Positions 7,731-16,383 of a stretch of DNA of 27,270 nucleotides are shown one piece after another (within the stretch, counting starts at the first letter, position 1; every line of letters begins with the position of its first letter). Origin of the DNA: DASSBR01 sp035701285 (GTDB taxonomy: Bacteria; Pseudomonadota; Gammaproteobacteria; Natronospirales; DASSBR01). The notes below the pieces were generated by a model that was not told the DNA's origin, did no database searches, and worked only from the letters and a program-made list of their open reading frames with translations. The stretch is taken from contig DASSNT010000072.1 in assembly GCA_035701285.1 (NCBI GenBank), positions 1 through 27,270 on the forward strand, in the 5' to 3' direction. Position numbers and translations under genes: made by a program.

Positions 7731-10349
7731 ATGCCGGCCCAGCGTCACTACTGGACGCTATTGCTCCTGCTGCTGGCCTGTTGCTGGACGACTGCTGGTC
7801 TGGCGGGCCAACCGCAGCCTCAGGAACATTGGTATCGGGCCTCGGTAAATCATGTCGACGCGCACACCAACGTATTGCTGCTGACCCGTGGCAAAAAAAT
7901 GTACGTTCGACGGCTGGACCTCAGGCTGTTGAACATTCCTTTGCCCGAGGCGCAGACGTTGCGGCACGCGAGCGAAATTTACTACCCGGTGGATTCGCTA
8001 CGCGGCGCCAAACTATACGTCGATAAGCGGCATCATCGGATTTTTTTTGCCGTGGCCGGTCGGCCAACGGTGGCGGAGCCAACCAGCCAGACCCTTCTGC
8101 TTACCGTAACCGTAGACGGCCGCACACTCGCGGATCCGCAGTTGCTGCGCTACCTGAACGGCGATCTGGTGTTGCCGGCTGCGACGATGGCGGCGATGGG
8201 TATTAAGCCGGTCGAGGAATGGAACCCCCGGCTGCAGGCGCCCGTGCCGCTGCGTGCTGTCGCCGGCGAACTATATTCGGTGGACTACCGGAGGCTGTCT
8301 TTAAACGTCACTGTTCCGCCCCGCCTGTTGAAAAAGTCAGTCCTGAGCGTCTCGCGGCGGTCGGACGCCGTTACCACGCGGGTCGGTCCCGGGGACCAGG
8401 GCCAAGTCGCACCCCGCGTCCCTGGCCATCATGGCGTCGCTGCAATTTTCGACTACGATCTGGCATACGGTTACACATCTGGCAACAACACCTGGACCAG
8501 CGGCATTTACCGCGCCGCGATCGGCGGCCGTGCTGCCACCTGCCAAACCGGCTATCTCGATGCACCCGGCGCCGCCGGCTTGCGGCGCCTCGACAGCCAG
8601 TGCCTTTTCGACTGGCCGGAGCAGATGGTTTCGCTGTCGGTCGGCGACGCCATCAGTGATGGCGGCGTGATAACCCAGCCCGTGCGCTACGGCGGTATAC
8701 GCCTCGGCACCGACTTCGGCCTTCAGCCGGACTTCATCACGCTGCCGACCAGCCAGATTGCCGGCACCGCGCGCGTGCCATCCACGCTTGAGGTGTGGGT
8801 CGATCAAATGCTCGCGCTCCATTCCGAGATTCCCGCCGGTCCGTTCGAAGTGGACGATATTCCGCTGCACACCGGCGCCGGCCAGCTGCAGGCAACGATT
8901 ATCTCTGCGACAGGCGAGCGGCGCGTCATCAATGAACCCTTCTATATGGACTCGGCGCTACTCGCTCCCGGCCTCGCCGATTGGTCGTTGAACTTCGGCA
9001 AGCTGCGCGAAGGTTACGCTTCGCTCGTCGACCGCTATACGGAGGGGTTCGCTGCTGGCCACTTGCGGTACGGTTTGACCAGCGCCCTGACGGGTTCTTT
9101 CGGCGTCCAGGCAACCCGTAACTTTCGTGTCGCGACTGCCGGCGGTGCGCTGCGCCTGGGAGCTCTCGCAGCCGTCCAGGTGTCGGGCGCGCGCAGCACG
9201 AACGCCAGTGGCGGGCAAGGATCGGCAGTACGCGCTCGGCTGACGCACCAAGGTCGGTATTTTACCGTCTCGTACCAGTGGCAGCGGACCAGCCGCGGCT
9301 ATCAGGAACTGGCGTATCCCGTTCCGGGAACTGCGCCGGCCGTTACACGTCAGCTTAGCGTGGGCTTTCCGATTGGCCGTGTTGCCTCATTGAGTGCCGC
9401 CGGCTACGAGCAGGAGTACTTCGATGGCACGTCGATCGGCGTGCGTTCGGTCGCGCTGAATTTCCGCGTGGGCGACTTTGGTAGCCTGCTGCTGTCCGGC
9501 TTTCACCTGACGGAGGGCGAATCGGCGTGGCAGTATGCGGCGCAGTTGATTATACCGTTCGGCGTCCGCAGCAATGCGACCGCGGGATTCCGAACCGACG
9601 GGGCGAGTCAAAGCCAGCGGATCGCGCTGCAGATGAATCCGCCGGCCGGTCCGGGCTTCGGCTACAGACTCGAAGCCGGCCGTGATGACGGTCGGCGGTC
9701 GGCTTTGGGCGAGCTGCGAATGCAGGGCGCTGCCGCGGAATTGGACTTTCGAGCAAGCCATTACGGCCAAAACCAGGGTGCGACGGCGCGCCTGGCCGGT
9801 AGCGTGCTGTTGTCTGGCGATGGGCTCGACCTGTCGCGGCACGAGTCCGGGAGCTATGCTGTCGTGCATGTCGGTGCGCCGGATGTGGCGGTGTACCACG
9901 ACGGCCAGTTAACGGCCTACAGCGACAGCGATGGCGATGCGGTTATCGACGGGCTGCGGCCCTATGAACACAACCGCATTGCCATCCGGCCCGGCGACGT
10001 GCCGCTGAACGTTCAGCCGCGCGCCCTGCAGGCCATGCTGAGGCCGGGACGCAGGGAGGTGATGAACGTCGACTTCGGTTTTCAGTCGATGCGCTATTTG
10101 ACCGGCCAGCTACGCATCGCGCAGGGCGAATTCGTGCCGATGGGCGCCAAGCTCACAATTGTAGGCGCGGCCGATACTATCGCGGGGGCGAAAGGGCGAT
10201 TCTTTGCCAGTGCGCCCGACAATGGCCTACTGGAAATCGAGGCACAGTGGGCGCATCAGGCATGTCGCGCCTCGATAAAGCTCAAGGTTCGCGATCACGC
10301 GCCGACTGTCAGCGAACTTGGTGTCGTGACTTGCGAGGAGTTGCCATGA
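7731..10349 (+). CDS. Outer membrane usher of an SCPU/Csu-type pilus
   Basis: An 872-residue outer-membrane usher that forms the secretion pore and assembly platform for the pilus. A signal peptide ends near GLAG-Q. An N-terminal periplasmic domain covers about residues 30-215, where MGIKPVEEWNP and VDYRRLSLNV are seen. The beta-barrel begins around FDYDLAYGYTSGNN and includes plug-region sequence near residues 340-400 (ITLPTSQIAGTARVPSTLEV, DDIPL). A C-terminal region with VYHDGQLTAYSDSDGDAVIDGL and a final cysteine pair (QACRAS, VVTCEE) follows. No strong ribosome site precedes ATG 7731, so translation may be reinitiated from the chaperone gene 9 bases upstream. Its stop overlaps the next gene by 4 bases. 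Confidence 0.95.
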   Translation: MPAQRHYWTLLLLLLACCWTTAGLAGQPQPQEHWYRASVNHVDAHTNVLLLTRGKKMYVRRLDLRLLNIPLPEAQTLRHASEIYYPVDSLRGAKLYVDKRHHRIFFAVAGRPTVAEPTSQTLLLTVTVDGRTLADPQLLRYLNGDLVLPAATMAAMGIKPVEEWNPRLQAPVPLRAVAGELYSVDYRRLSLNVTVPPRLLKKSVLSVSRRSDAVTTRVGPGDQGQVAPRVPGHHGVAAIFDYDLAYGYTSGNNTWTSGIYRAAIGGRAATCQTGYLDAPGAAGLRRLDSQCLFDWPEQMVSLSVGDAISDGGVITQPVRYGGIRLGTDFGLQPDFITLPTSQIAGTARVPSTLEVWVDQMLALHSEIPAGPFEVDDIPLHTGAGQLQATIISATGERRVINEPFYMDSALLAPGLADWSLNFGKLREGYASLVDRYTEGFAAGHLRYGLTSALTGSFGVQATRNFRVATAGGALRLGALAAVQVSGARSTNASGGQGSAVRARLTHQGRYFTVSYQWQRTSRGYQELAYPVPGTAPAVTRQLSVGFPIGRVASLSAAGYEQEYFDGTSIGVRSVALNFRVGDFGSLLLSGFHLTEGESAWQYAAQLIIPFGVRSNATAGFRTDGASQSQRIALQMNPPAGPGFGYRLEAGRDDGRRSALGELRMQGAAAELDFRASHYGQNQGATARLAGSVLLSGDGLDLSRHESGSYAVVHVGAPDVAVYHDGQLTAYSDSDGDAVIDGLRPYEHNRIAIRPGDVPLNVQPRALQAMLRPGRREVMNVDFGFQSMRYLTGQLRIAQGEFVPMGAKLTIVGAADTIAGAKGRFFASAPDNGLLEIEAQWAHQACRASIKLKVRDHAPTVSELGVVTCEELP

Positions 10350-10786
10350 TGAAACGGCCAATCCTTACCGCGTTGAGCAGCATTATTTTGCAATGCGCGG
10401 TGGCGGGCGCATCGGCTTGTTCGGTCACCGCTACAGGAATGAACTTTCCGCCGATCAACCCAATCTCCGGCAATGCTTACAACGGTACGGCAACCATAAC
10501 GGTCACCTGTCCTGTTACGACCAATTTCTCGGTTTCATTATCGCCGGGCGCGGGGGCTTATGGCCAGCGAGTCATGCAAGCTGGTGGTAACACCTTGCGA
10601 TACAGCCTGTTCCTCGACTCCGCGATGACACAGTTATGGGGCGACGGGACCGCTGGAACCGGAGTCTGGAACGGCACCGCCGGTAGCGCGGGCGTCAGCC
10701 ATACGGTGTACGGTCACGTCCCCTATCAGCCATCCGCCGTGCCCGGAACCTACACGGACGCGATTACGGTGACCGTTATCTATTGA
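10346..10786 (+). CDS. Second SCPU-domain pilin, probable tip or minor subunit
   Basis: A 146-residue secreted protein with one SCPU domain. The signal peptide (MMKRPILTALSSIILQ onward) ends at ASA, so the mature protein would begin with C25, which should pair with C55 (TVTCPV). FPPI after the first cysteine, VYGHVP and the C-terminal ITVTVIY strand match the first pilin. ATG 10346 overlaps the usher stop (ATGA) and GAGGAG lies 5 bases upstream. Position after the usher suggests the tip or adhesin. However, Csu-type tip adhesins usually carry two SCPU domains, and this one has only one. Its proline- and glycine-rich sequence differs clearly from the first pilin, so it is not a simple duplicate. 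Confidence 0.9.
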   Translation: MMKRPILTALSSIILQCAVAGASACSVTATGMNFPPINPISGNAYNGTATITVTCPVTTNFSVSLSPGAGAYGQRVMQAGGNTLRYSLFLDSAMTQLWGDGTAGTGVWNGTAGSAGVSHTVYGHVPYQPSAVPGTYTDAITVTVIY

Positions 10787-10875
10787 TTCGCGTCATTCGA
10801 TTACCGTTCGAATATCAAAAAAGACCGTTGGTTACCGATCCACAGCTGATCACGTCTCTCGCTTCACAAGTGCGC

Positions 10876-10904
10876 TTGACGACGCCAGCCCCTTTGAATT
10901 TACT
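10876..10904 (+). promoter_or_regulatory. Candidate sigma70 promoter of the GGDEF/EAL gene
   Basis: TTGACG at 10876-10881 and TTTACT at 10899-10904 are 17 bases apart. Transcription would begin near 10911. That leaves almost no leader for a GTG start at 10920 but about 50 bases for the alternative GTG at 10962. Confidence 0.5.
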
Positions 10905-10919
10905 GGACCGGGAGCAGCA

Positions 10920-13082
10920 GTGCCGGAGCAGCTTAATGTTCCAGGCGCGCGAGGTAAATTAGTGAACGCCAAGAAGAACCGATTGTCTCTGATTGCCGGC
11001 TCATCCAGCCCGGCTACTGAAGCCGCGCTTGACGTGCACGCGTCGGAACAAGAACTCGAAGATCTGTTCGAGCAGGCGCCGCAGCCGATGTGGTTGTACG
11101 ATCTGGCCACTCTCAAGTTCCTGCATGTCAATCAGGCGGCGATTGATGAGTACGGCTATTCGCGTCGCGAATTTCTGTCGATGTCGATTAAGGATATCCG
11201 ACCCGCGGACGATATCGGGCGGCTTGAGGCTCGCATCGCCGATGTACGTGCAGGAGTTGGCGCTTACGACAGCGTCTCCCAATACTGGCGTCACGTCCGT
11301 AACAACGGCGACATCATCTGGGTTGACATTCATAACCAGGCAACCCGCTACAAGGGCCGTGAAGCGGGTCTTGTAGTCGCTGTCAATGTGACGGAGCGCA
11401 AGCTGACGCAGGAGCGTCTCGATATCCAGCGGGCGTATTTCCGTCAATTATTCGACAGCTCTTCGGATGCCATCCTGCTACTTGACCTGAGCGACAGCAT
11501 TGCCGATGCGAATCGGAGTTTTCTGGAGCTTTTCGAATACGAGTTATCGGAGGTGGTTGGAGCTCGGATCGATAACCTCATTGTGCCGGACACCAGGCAA
11601 GACGAAACCGCACGGAAGTGGGCGGCACTGCACGAAAACGGCTATGTATACTATGAAACGCGCCGCATGAGAAAAAGCGGCACGATGCTTGATGTGGCGG
11701 TGGCCGGCTACCCCGTTATCCTGGACTCGAAGCGCCGCGGTGCCTACCTGATTTACAAGGATCTCACGGAGAAGAAGCAGCTTCTGAAGAAGGTCCGCTA
11801 TCACTCGACCCATAGCGCCGCCACCGGATTGATCAATCGGAGTGAACTCGAACGCCAGATCCGATTGTTGCTTACCAGACCGCGTGGAACGGCCCGGTTT
11901 CACGCGGTGCTGCACGTCGCCCTGGATCAGTTCATGCTGGTATCGCGGACGTGTGGCCACGCCGCAGCGCTGCAGCTGCTCAAGCGGGTAGTCGACTGTA
12001 TTCAGGCCGTGGCAAAATCGAGCAAGGTCGCTCACCTTTACGCCGATGAGTTTTGCGTACTGCTGTCGCGCACCAATCGCGAAAAGACCCAAATGATCGC
12101 GCGGCAGATCATCGAAGACGTCGCCGAAATCACGTTTCGCTGGAACGGCCTGGTTTACAAGATTGGTGCGAATGTCGGCGGCATCATGTTGCCGGCTTCG
12201 TCGAACGCGGATCAGAGCATATTGCCGATGGCCGAGATGGCGTGCCAGATAGCCAAGGATAAGGGCACGAATCGCATGCATATTGCAGAGATCGGCGACA
12301 ACGAAGCTGTCCGGCGTCATCACGAGGTGCATTGGCTGTCGCAAATCCATGAGGCGCTCGACGCTGATCGCTTCGTGCTGTACGGGCAGCGCATGCTGTC
12401 GGTGGACGGCAGCGACAAGTGCAAGGATCACGAAGTGTTGCTGCGTATGCTTGACCACGACGGGAACGTGGTGTCGCCGGGGCAGTTCATTCCGGTGGCG
12501 GAGCGCTTTCGCCTGATGGGGCAGATCGACCGCTGGGTACTGAACCGGCTGTTCACGATGCTGGACGAGATGGCGACAAAAGGCCGGCGATTTAACGGCC
12601 GTGTCAGCGTCAATCTGTCCGGCGCAACGCTCAGCGAAGAAGATCTTACCGAGTCTATCCAGTCACTGTTCGAGCGCTACCAGGTTTCACCGGCCAACAT
12701 CTGCTTCGAGATCACGGAGACCGCCGCGATTCAGAACATCGCCTCGGCGGCACGGTTCGTCGCCGACATGCAGGCGTTGGGCATCAAGATCGCGCTCGAC
12801 GACTTCGGCAGTGGCATGTCTTCGTTCAAGTACCTGCGCGAGCTGCCAATCGACTACCTGAAGATCGACGGGCTGTTCATCAGGGAAATTATCGCCAATG
12901 ACGCCGACCGGGCAATGACAGAGGCGATCAGCCGGATGGCGCAGGCGCTCGGCATCCGCACTATCGCCGAGTGCGTCGAGAATCCCGAAACGCTCGACTG
13001 CCTGCGCGAGCTGGGCGTGGATTACGCGCAGGGTTTTGCGATTCACAGGCCGGAACCGCTGACGGTAGACATGCTGAGCTGA
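10920..13082 (+). CDS. PAS-PAS-GGDEF(degenerate)-EAL protein, likely c-di-GMP phosphodiesterase
   Basis: A 720-residue signalling protein with no membrane segment. Two PAS domains lie at about 40-165 and 170-285, followed by a GGDEF domain (about 290-445) and an EAL domain (about 465-718). The GGDEF signature is YADEF at 374-378 and the usual D-x-LTGLxNR is HSAATGLINR, so cyclase activity is unlikely. The EAL residues all appear present: E505 (EVL), N565, E597, D627-D628 (DDFG), K648, E684 and Q704. It probably degrades c-di-GMP in response to a cytosolic signal sensed by PAS. It follows the riboswitch-controlled pilus operon by 133 bases. GTG 10920 has GGGAG in front; GTG 10962 with GAGG at 10951 is an equally good start. 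Residues are counted from 10920. Confidence 0.94.
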   Translation: MPEQLNVPGARGKLVNAKKNRLSLIAGSSSPATEAALDVHASEQELEDLFEQAPQPMWLYDLATLKFLHVNQAAIDEYGYSRREFLSMSIKDIRPADDIGRLEARIADVRAGVGAYDSVSQYWRHVRNNGDIIWVDIHNQATRYKGREAGLVVAVNVTERKLTQERLDIQRAYFRQLFDSSSDAILLLDLSDSIADANRSFLELFEYELSEVVGARIDNLIVPDTRQDETARKWAALHENGYVYYETRRMRKSGTMLDVAVAGYPVILDSKRRGAYLIYKDLTEKKQLLKKVRYHSTHSAATGLINRSELERQIRLLLTRPRGTARFHAVLHVALDQFMLVSRTCGHAAALQLLKRVVDCIQAVAKSSKVAHLYADEFCVLLSRTNREKTQMIARQIIEDVAEITFRWNGLVYKIGANVGGIMLPASSNADQSILPMAEMACQIAKDKGTNRMHIAEIGDNEAVRRHHEVHWLSQIHEALDADRFVLYGQRMLSVDGSDKCKDHEVLLRMLDHDGNVVSPGQFIPVAERFRLMGQIDRWVLNRLFTMLDEMATKGRRFNGRVSVNLSGATLSEEDLTESIQSLFERYQVSPANICFEITETAAIQNIASAARFVADMQALGIKIALDDFGSGMSSFKYLRELPIDYLKIDGLFIREIIANDADRAMTEAISRMAQALGIRTIAECVENPETLDCLRELGVDYAQGFAIHRPEPLTVDMLS

Positions 13083-13119
13083 CGCTACAACAACGCTTAC
13101 GTGCAGCAGGCGTATTCCC

Positions 13120-13125
13120 TATACT
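13120..13125 (+). promoter_or_regulatory. Possible -10 element giving a leaderless transcript
   Basis: TATACT ends 7 bases before the ATG at 13132, so transcription would begin at or next to the start codon. No good -35 box is seen 16-18 bases upstream (TTACGT at best) and no ribosome site precedes the ATG. Weakly supported. Confidence 0.3.
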
Positions 13126-13131
13126 TTCGGC

Positions 13132-13935
13132 ATGCGAAATAAAACTTACGTCAACGGCACGGAATACCGCGTCGTCGGGCTGTCTCGCAGCGGAACTCAC
13201 GCGGTCATCAATTGGCTTCTGGCACAGGTAGAGGGCCGCTACTGTTTCCTGAATTGCGCCGAACCCAAGTCCAATCCGTTCCACACCGCCAGGCCGCTCG
13301 ATACCGGGCTGCCTTACGAAGCCAATTTCGACGATTTCGAGTTAGAGCGGGAGCAGGCGGGCGAATTTTCGCACAAGGATGTGCTGCTGCACGGCTACGA
13401 AGACTGCTTTCTCGGCATGGTCTGCAACAAGGAAGCGGAGCGGCAGCATGATGCTTTCGTCGGGGCGTCGGCGCGGCGGATCGATGTACTGATTCTGCGG
13501 GATCCGTTCAACCTGTTTGCGAGCCGCAAGAAGGCGGGTATTTATCGCGGCGCGCCGGCCGGCGAGGAAGTGGCGACGTGGCGCACGATCGCACGCATCT
13601 GGAAGCAGCATGCAAAGGCGTTCACGCGCGAGCACAACTACTTCACTCAGCCGCTGGTCACGATCAACTACAACCGCTGGGCGCGCGACGCCGCTTATCG
13701 CCGCGCGCTGGCAGGGCGGCTGAGGTTAAGCTTCAGCGACGCCGGTTTTCACTCGGTTCCGGCGGTGGCGCGCGGCAGTTCGTTCGACGGCACGCAGTTT
13801 CACGGTCGGCCGGAAAAGATGGACGTGCTTGAGCGCTGGCGGCACTTCAAGGACGACCCGAGCTTCTGGAACCTGTTCGAGGACGACGTGGTGCGGTTGT
13901 CGAAGGAAATTTTCGGATTGGCGCCCGGTGCATGA
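13132..13935 (+). CDS. Sulfotransferase-like protein
   Basis: A 267-residue cytosolic protein that resembles PAPS-dependent sulfotransferases in two places. A phosphosulphate-loop-like motif GLSRSGTHAVINWL is at residues 16-29, and a 3'-phosphate-binding-like motif LILRDPFNLFAS is at 120-131, the RDP-x5-S pattern. The remaining sequence, including INYNRWARDAAYR and a C-terminal ERWRHFKDDPSFW, is consistent with this fold but gives no acceptor. The start at 13132 has no recognisable ribosome site. It is a single gene between the GGDEF/EAL gene and the convergent acetyltransferase gene, so the neighbourhood does not reveal its substrate. A nucleotide kinase-like P-loop protein is the main alternative. 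Confidence 0.75.
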   Translation: MRNKTYVNGTEYRVVGLSRSGTHAVINWLLAQVEGRYCFLNCAEPKSNPFHTARPLDTGLPYEANFDDFELEREQAGEFSHKDVLLHGYEDCFLGMVCNKEAERQHDAFVGASARRIDVLILRDPFNLFASRKKAGIYRGAPAGEEVATWRTIARIWKQHAKAFTREHNYFTQPLVTINYNRWARDAAYRRALAGRLRLSFSDAGFHSVPAVARGSSFDGTQFHGRPEKMDVLERWRHFKDDPSFWNLFEDDVVRLSKEIFGLAPGA

Positions 13936-13949
13936 GCGCCAGCGCCGGT

Positions 13950-14435
13950 CTACCGAAGATCAAGCGCCCAGGTTTCGCCAACCAGTCCTTCGCCGAAGAG
14001 CTGGTGCGGGGCGGACTCGACGAGCTTGAAGCCGGCGCGTTCATAAAGCCGGCGTGCGCCGGCCAGAACGCTGTTCGTCCATAATTCGATCTTCTGGTAG
14101 CCGGCCTCGCGTGCAAAGTTGATGCATTCATCCACCAGGCGGGCGCCCAGCCCAGAGCCGCGCATTTCCGGCTCGACCAGCAACAGCCGCAGCTTTGCCA
14201 CCTCGCTTGAATGCTTTGCCAGCATGATGCAGCCGACGATGCGGCCCTGGTGCTCCGCGATCCAGCAGCGCTCGCGCGCCGGGTCGACGTGCTGAATGAA
14301 CTGCGCGATAACATCGGCCACCAGTGCCTCGAAGCGCTCGTCCCAGCCTTGCTCCTGCGCGTACAACGCGCCGTGGCGGTGGACGATCCAGCCAAAGTCG
14401 CCGGGGCGCGGTGAGCGAAGAATGTAGTCGGTCAT
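13950..14435 (-). CDS. GNAT family N-acetyltransferase
   Basis: A 161-residue acetyl-CoA-dependent acetyltransferase. Motif A is intact: KLRLLLVEPEMRGSGLGARL with the acetyl-CoA loop R92-G-S-G-L-G97. It is followed by the motif B region with WTNSVLAGARRLYERAGFKLVE, which includes the usual ARRLYERAGF helix. The sequence resembles the GNAT half of MarR-GNAT fusion regulators, but no helix-turn-helix domain is present here. Its ATG overlaps the TGA of the upstream uup gene (ATGA), indicating coupled translation. It converges with the sulfotransferase-like gene with only 14 bases between stops. The substrate is unknown. Confidence 0.92.
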   Translation of the reverse strand: MTDYILRSPRPGDFGWIVHRHGALYAQEQGWDERFEALVADVIAQFIQHVDPARERCWIAEHQGRIVGCIMLAKHSSEVAKLRLLLVEPEMRGSGLGARLVDECINFAREAGYQKIELWTNSVLAGARRLYERAGFKLVESAPHQLFGEGLVGETWALDLR

Positions 14436-16327
14436 TGCATTGCCTGCTGCATGCCTTCGAGTTCGGCCCAGCGCTCGACGGCCCGTTCCAGCGTTTCACG
14501 CGTCTCGTTCAGCTCGTCCAGCACCGGTTGCACCTGCTCGAACGGTTGCTCGTAAAACGTCGGGTCGGAGACGCGCGATTCGAGTGCAGCGGACTTTTCT
14601 TCCAGCGCTTCGATTTCGTCCGGCAGGCGTTCCAGTTCGAGTTTCAGCTTGTAGCTGAGCTTTTTGCTTTGCGTGGGCGGCTTGCGGTTTTTGCTTTCCG
14701 TTTTGCCGCCCCTGGTATTCGGGTTGTCCTTTTCCGTCAAAACGCGGCCGCGCCTGAGCCAGTCGCTGTAGCCGCCGACGTAGCGCTGGACAGTGCCGCC
14801 TTCCTCGAACACCAGTACACTCGTTACGACGTTGTCCAGAAACGCGCGGTCATGACTGACTACAATCAGCGTGCCGGCGTAATCGACCAGCCGGTCTTCG
14901 AGCACTTCGAGCGTTTCGATATCGAGATCATTGGTGGGCTCGTCGAGCACGAGCAGGTTGCTGGGCCGCGTGAACAGGCGCGCCAGGATTACGCGGTTGC
15001 GCTCGCCGCCGGACAGCGCACCGATCCTGGTCATCGCGCGCTTCGCACTGAACAGAAAGCCCTTCAAATAGCCGACGACGTGGCGATCCTTGCCGTTGAT
15101 GCGAATGTAGTCGCGCCCGTCGCCGACGGTTTCAGCCACTGATTTTTCCGGGTCGAGTTCGCGTCGCAATTGGTCGAAGTAGGCGATTTCGAGATTGGTG
15201 CCGAGCTTGACAGTTCCGCTGTTCGGCTGCAGCTCGCCGAGCATGATGCGTAGCAGCGTGCTCTTGCCGACGCCGTTGTTGCCGACCAGGCCGATGCGGT
15301 CGCCACGCATGACTTTCAACGACAGGCCGTCAATGAGTTTCTCGTTGCCGTAGCCATGCACGATGTTGTGCAGCTCGATAACCTTGCGGCCGGAGTGCTC
15401 TGCTTCTTCGATACTGATGCGCGCTTTATGCTGCGGCTTTTCGCGCTGCATGTATTCGTCGCGCATGGCTTCAAGGGCCCGTACCCGGCCTTCGTTGCGC
15501 GTGCGCCTTGCCTTGATGCCCTGGCGGATCCAGGCTTCTTCCTCGGCCAGCTTCTTGTCGAACAGGGCGTCCGCGCGCGCTTCGGCGTCCAGGGCCTCGG
15601 CCTTGCGGCGCAGAAAATTCTGGTAGTCGCCCGGCCAGCTTGTGAGGCGGGCACGGTCGAGTTCGATGATGCGCGTCGCCAGCCGCTGCAGGAACGCGCG
15701 GTCGTGGGTGATGAACAAGACGCTTCCCTGGTAGCCGCGCACCCGATTTTCCAGCCATTCGATCGTGCTGAGGTCGAGATGGTTGGTGGGCTCGTCGAGC
15801 AGCAGCAGCTCGGGATTGGAAACCAGCGCTCGGGCGAGGGCGACGCGTCGCCGCCAGCCGCCCGAGAGTTGATCCAGCGGCTGATCGGCCGGCAGGTTCA
15901 TTTCGGTCAGCACGGTGTCGACGCGCTGCTCGATGTGCCAGCCGCCTTCGGCTTCGATGCGCAGCTGCAGCGCTTCGAGTTCCTTCAAGCCGCCCGAGTC
16001 GAGCGGCCGCTCGGCCTGCTCACGGTACTCTTCAATCAGCGTTTGCAGATGCGCCAGGCCCGCGGCGACGTGCTCGCGCACGGTTTCGCCGCGCGCGGCC
16101 GGCAGGGCCTGATCAAGCTGGCTGATGCGTAAGCCCTGCTTGTAGCGGATCTCGCCCGCGTCGGGATGCTGGGCGCCGGTAATCAGCCGCAGCAGCGTCG
16201 ATTTGCCCGCGCCGTTGCGGCCGATCAGGCACACGCGCTCGTCGGCTTCGATGGCGAGGCTGGCGTCGCGCAGCAGGCGCTGGTCGCCGATCGCGAGGGA
16301 CATGTTGTCGAGTGTCAGCAGCGTCAT
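14432..16327 (-). CDS. uup: ABC-F family ATPase Uup
   Basis: A 631-residue soluble protein with two ATP-binding cassettes and no membrane domain. First cassette: Walker A GRNGAGKST at 36-44, signature LSGGWRRR, Walker B LLLLDEPTNHLDL. Second cassette: GNNGVGKST, LSGGERNR, LVLDEPTNDLDI. The cassettes are joined by a charged linker with ARADALFDKKLAEEEAW, and the C-terminus is a helical coiled-coil tail after a lysine-rich stretch. Length and the C-terminal coiled coil match Uup (about 635 residues in E. coli), an ABC-F factor linked to ribosome function and DNA-related phenotypes. It starts 23 bases beyond a terminator-type hairpin and is the first gene of a pair with the acetyltransferase. 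Confidence 0.92.
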   Translation of the reverse strand: MTLLTLDNMSLAIGDQRLLRDASLAIEADERVCLIGRNGAGKSTLLRLITGAQHPDAGEIRYKQGLRISQLDQALPAARGETVREHVAAGLAHLQTLIEEYREQAERPLDSGGLKELEALQLRIEAEGGWHIEQRVDTVLTEMNLPADQPLDQLSGGWRRRVALARALVSNPELLLLDEPTNHLDLSTIEWLENRVRGYQGSVLFITHDRAFLQRLATRIIELDRARLTSWPGDYQNFLRRKAEALDAEARADALFDKKLAEEEAWIRQGIKARRTRNEGRVRALEAMRDEYMQREKPQHKARISIEEAEHSGRKVIELHNIVHGYGNEKLIDGLSLKVMRGDRIGLVGNNGVGKSTLLRIMLGELQPNSGTVKLGTNLEIAYFDQLRRELDPEKSVAETVGDGRDYIRINGKDRHVVGYLKGFLFSAKRAMTRIGALSGGERNRVILARLFTRPSNLLVLDEPTNDLDIETLEVLEDRLVDYAGTLIVVSHDRAFLDNVVTSVLVFEEGGTVQRYVGGYSDWLRRGRVLTEKDNPNTRGGKTESKNRKPPTQSKKLSYKLKLELERLPDEIEALEEKSAALESRVSDPTFYEQPFEQVQPVLDELNETRETLERAVERWAELEGMQQAMQ

Positions 16328-16340
16328 TTGTCGGCAATTA

Positions 16341-16370
16341 TAAAAGGAAAGCCCGGCGCAAGGCCGGGCT
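16341..16370 (-). terminator. Rho-independent terminator downstream of rpoH
   Basis: AGCCCGGC (16350-16357) and GCCGGGCT (16363-16370) form a perfect 8-bp GC-rich stem with a 5-base loop. Read on the minus strand, the stem is followed by TTCCTTTTA. It lies after rpoH and just before uup, separating the two units. Confidence 0.8.
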
Positions 16371-16383
16371 GAAATTTTGTTAC

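Noticed and set aside
10795..10813. Possible terminator of the pilus operon
   Set aside because: ATTCGA/TCGAAT is only a 6-bp stem with a 7-base loop and is followed by A residues rather than T residues.
12039..12053. Active diguanylate cyclase site
   Set aside because: The motif reads YADEF instead of GGDEF/GGEEF, and the upstream conserved D-x-LT segment is also changed.
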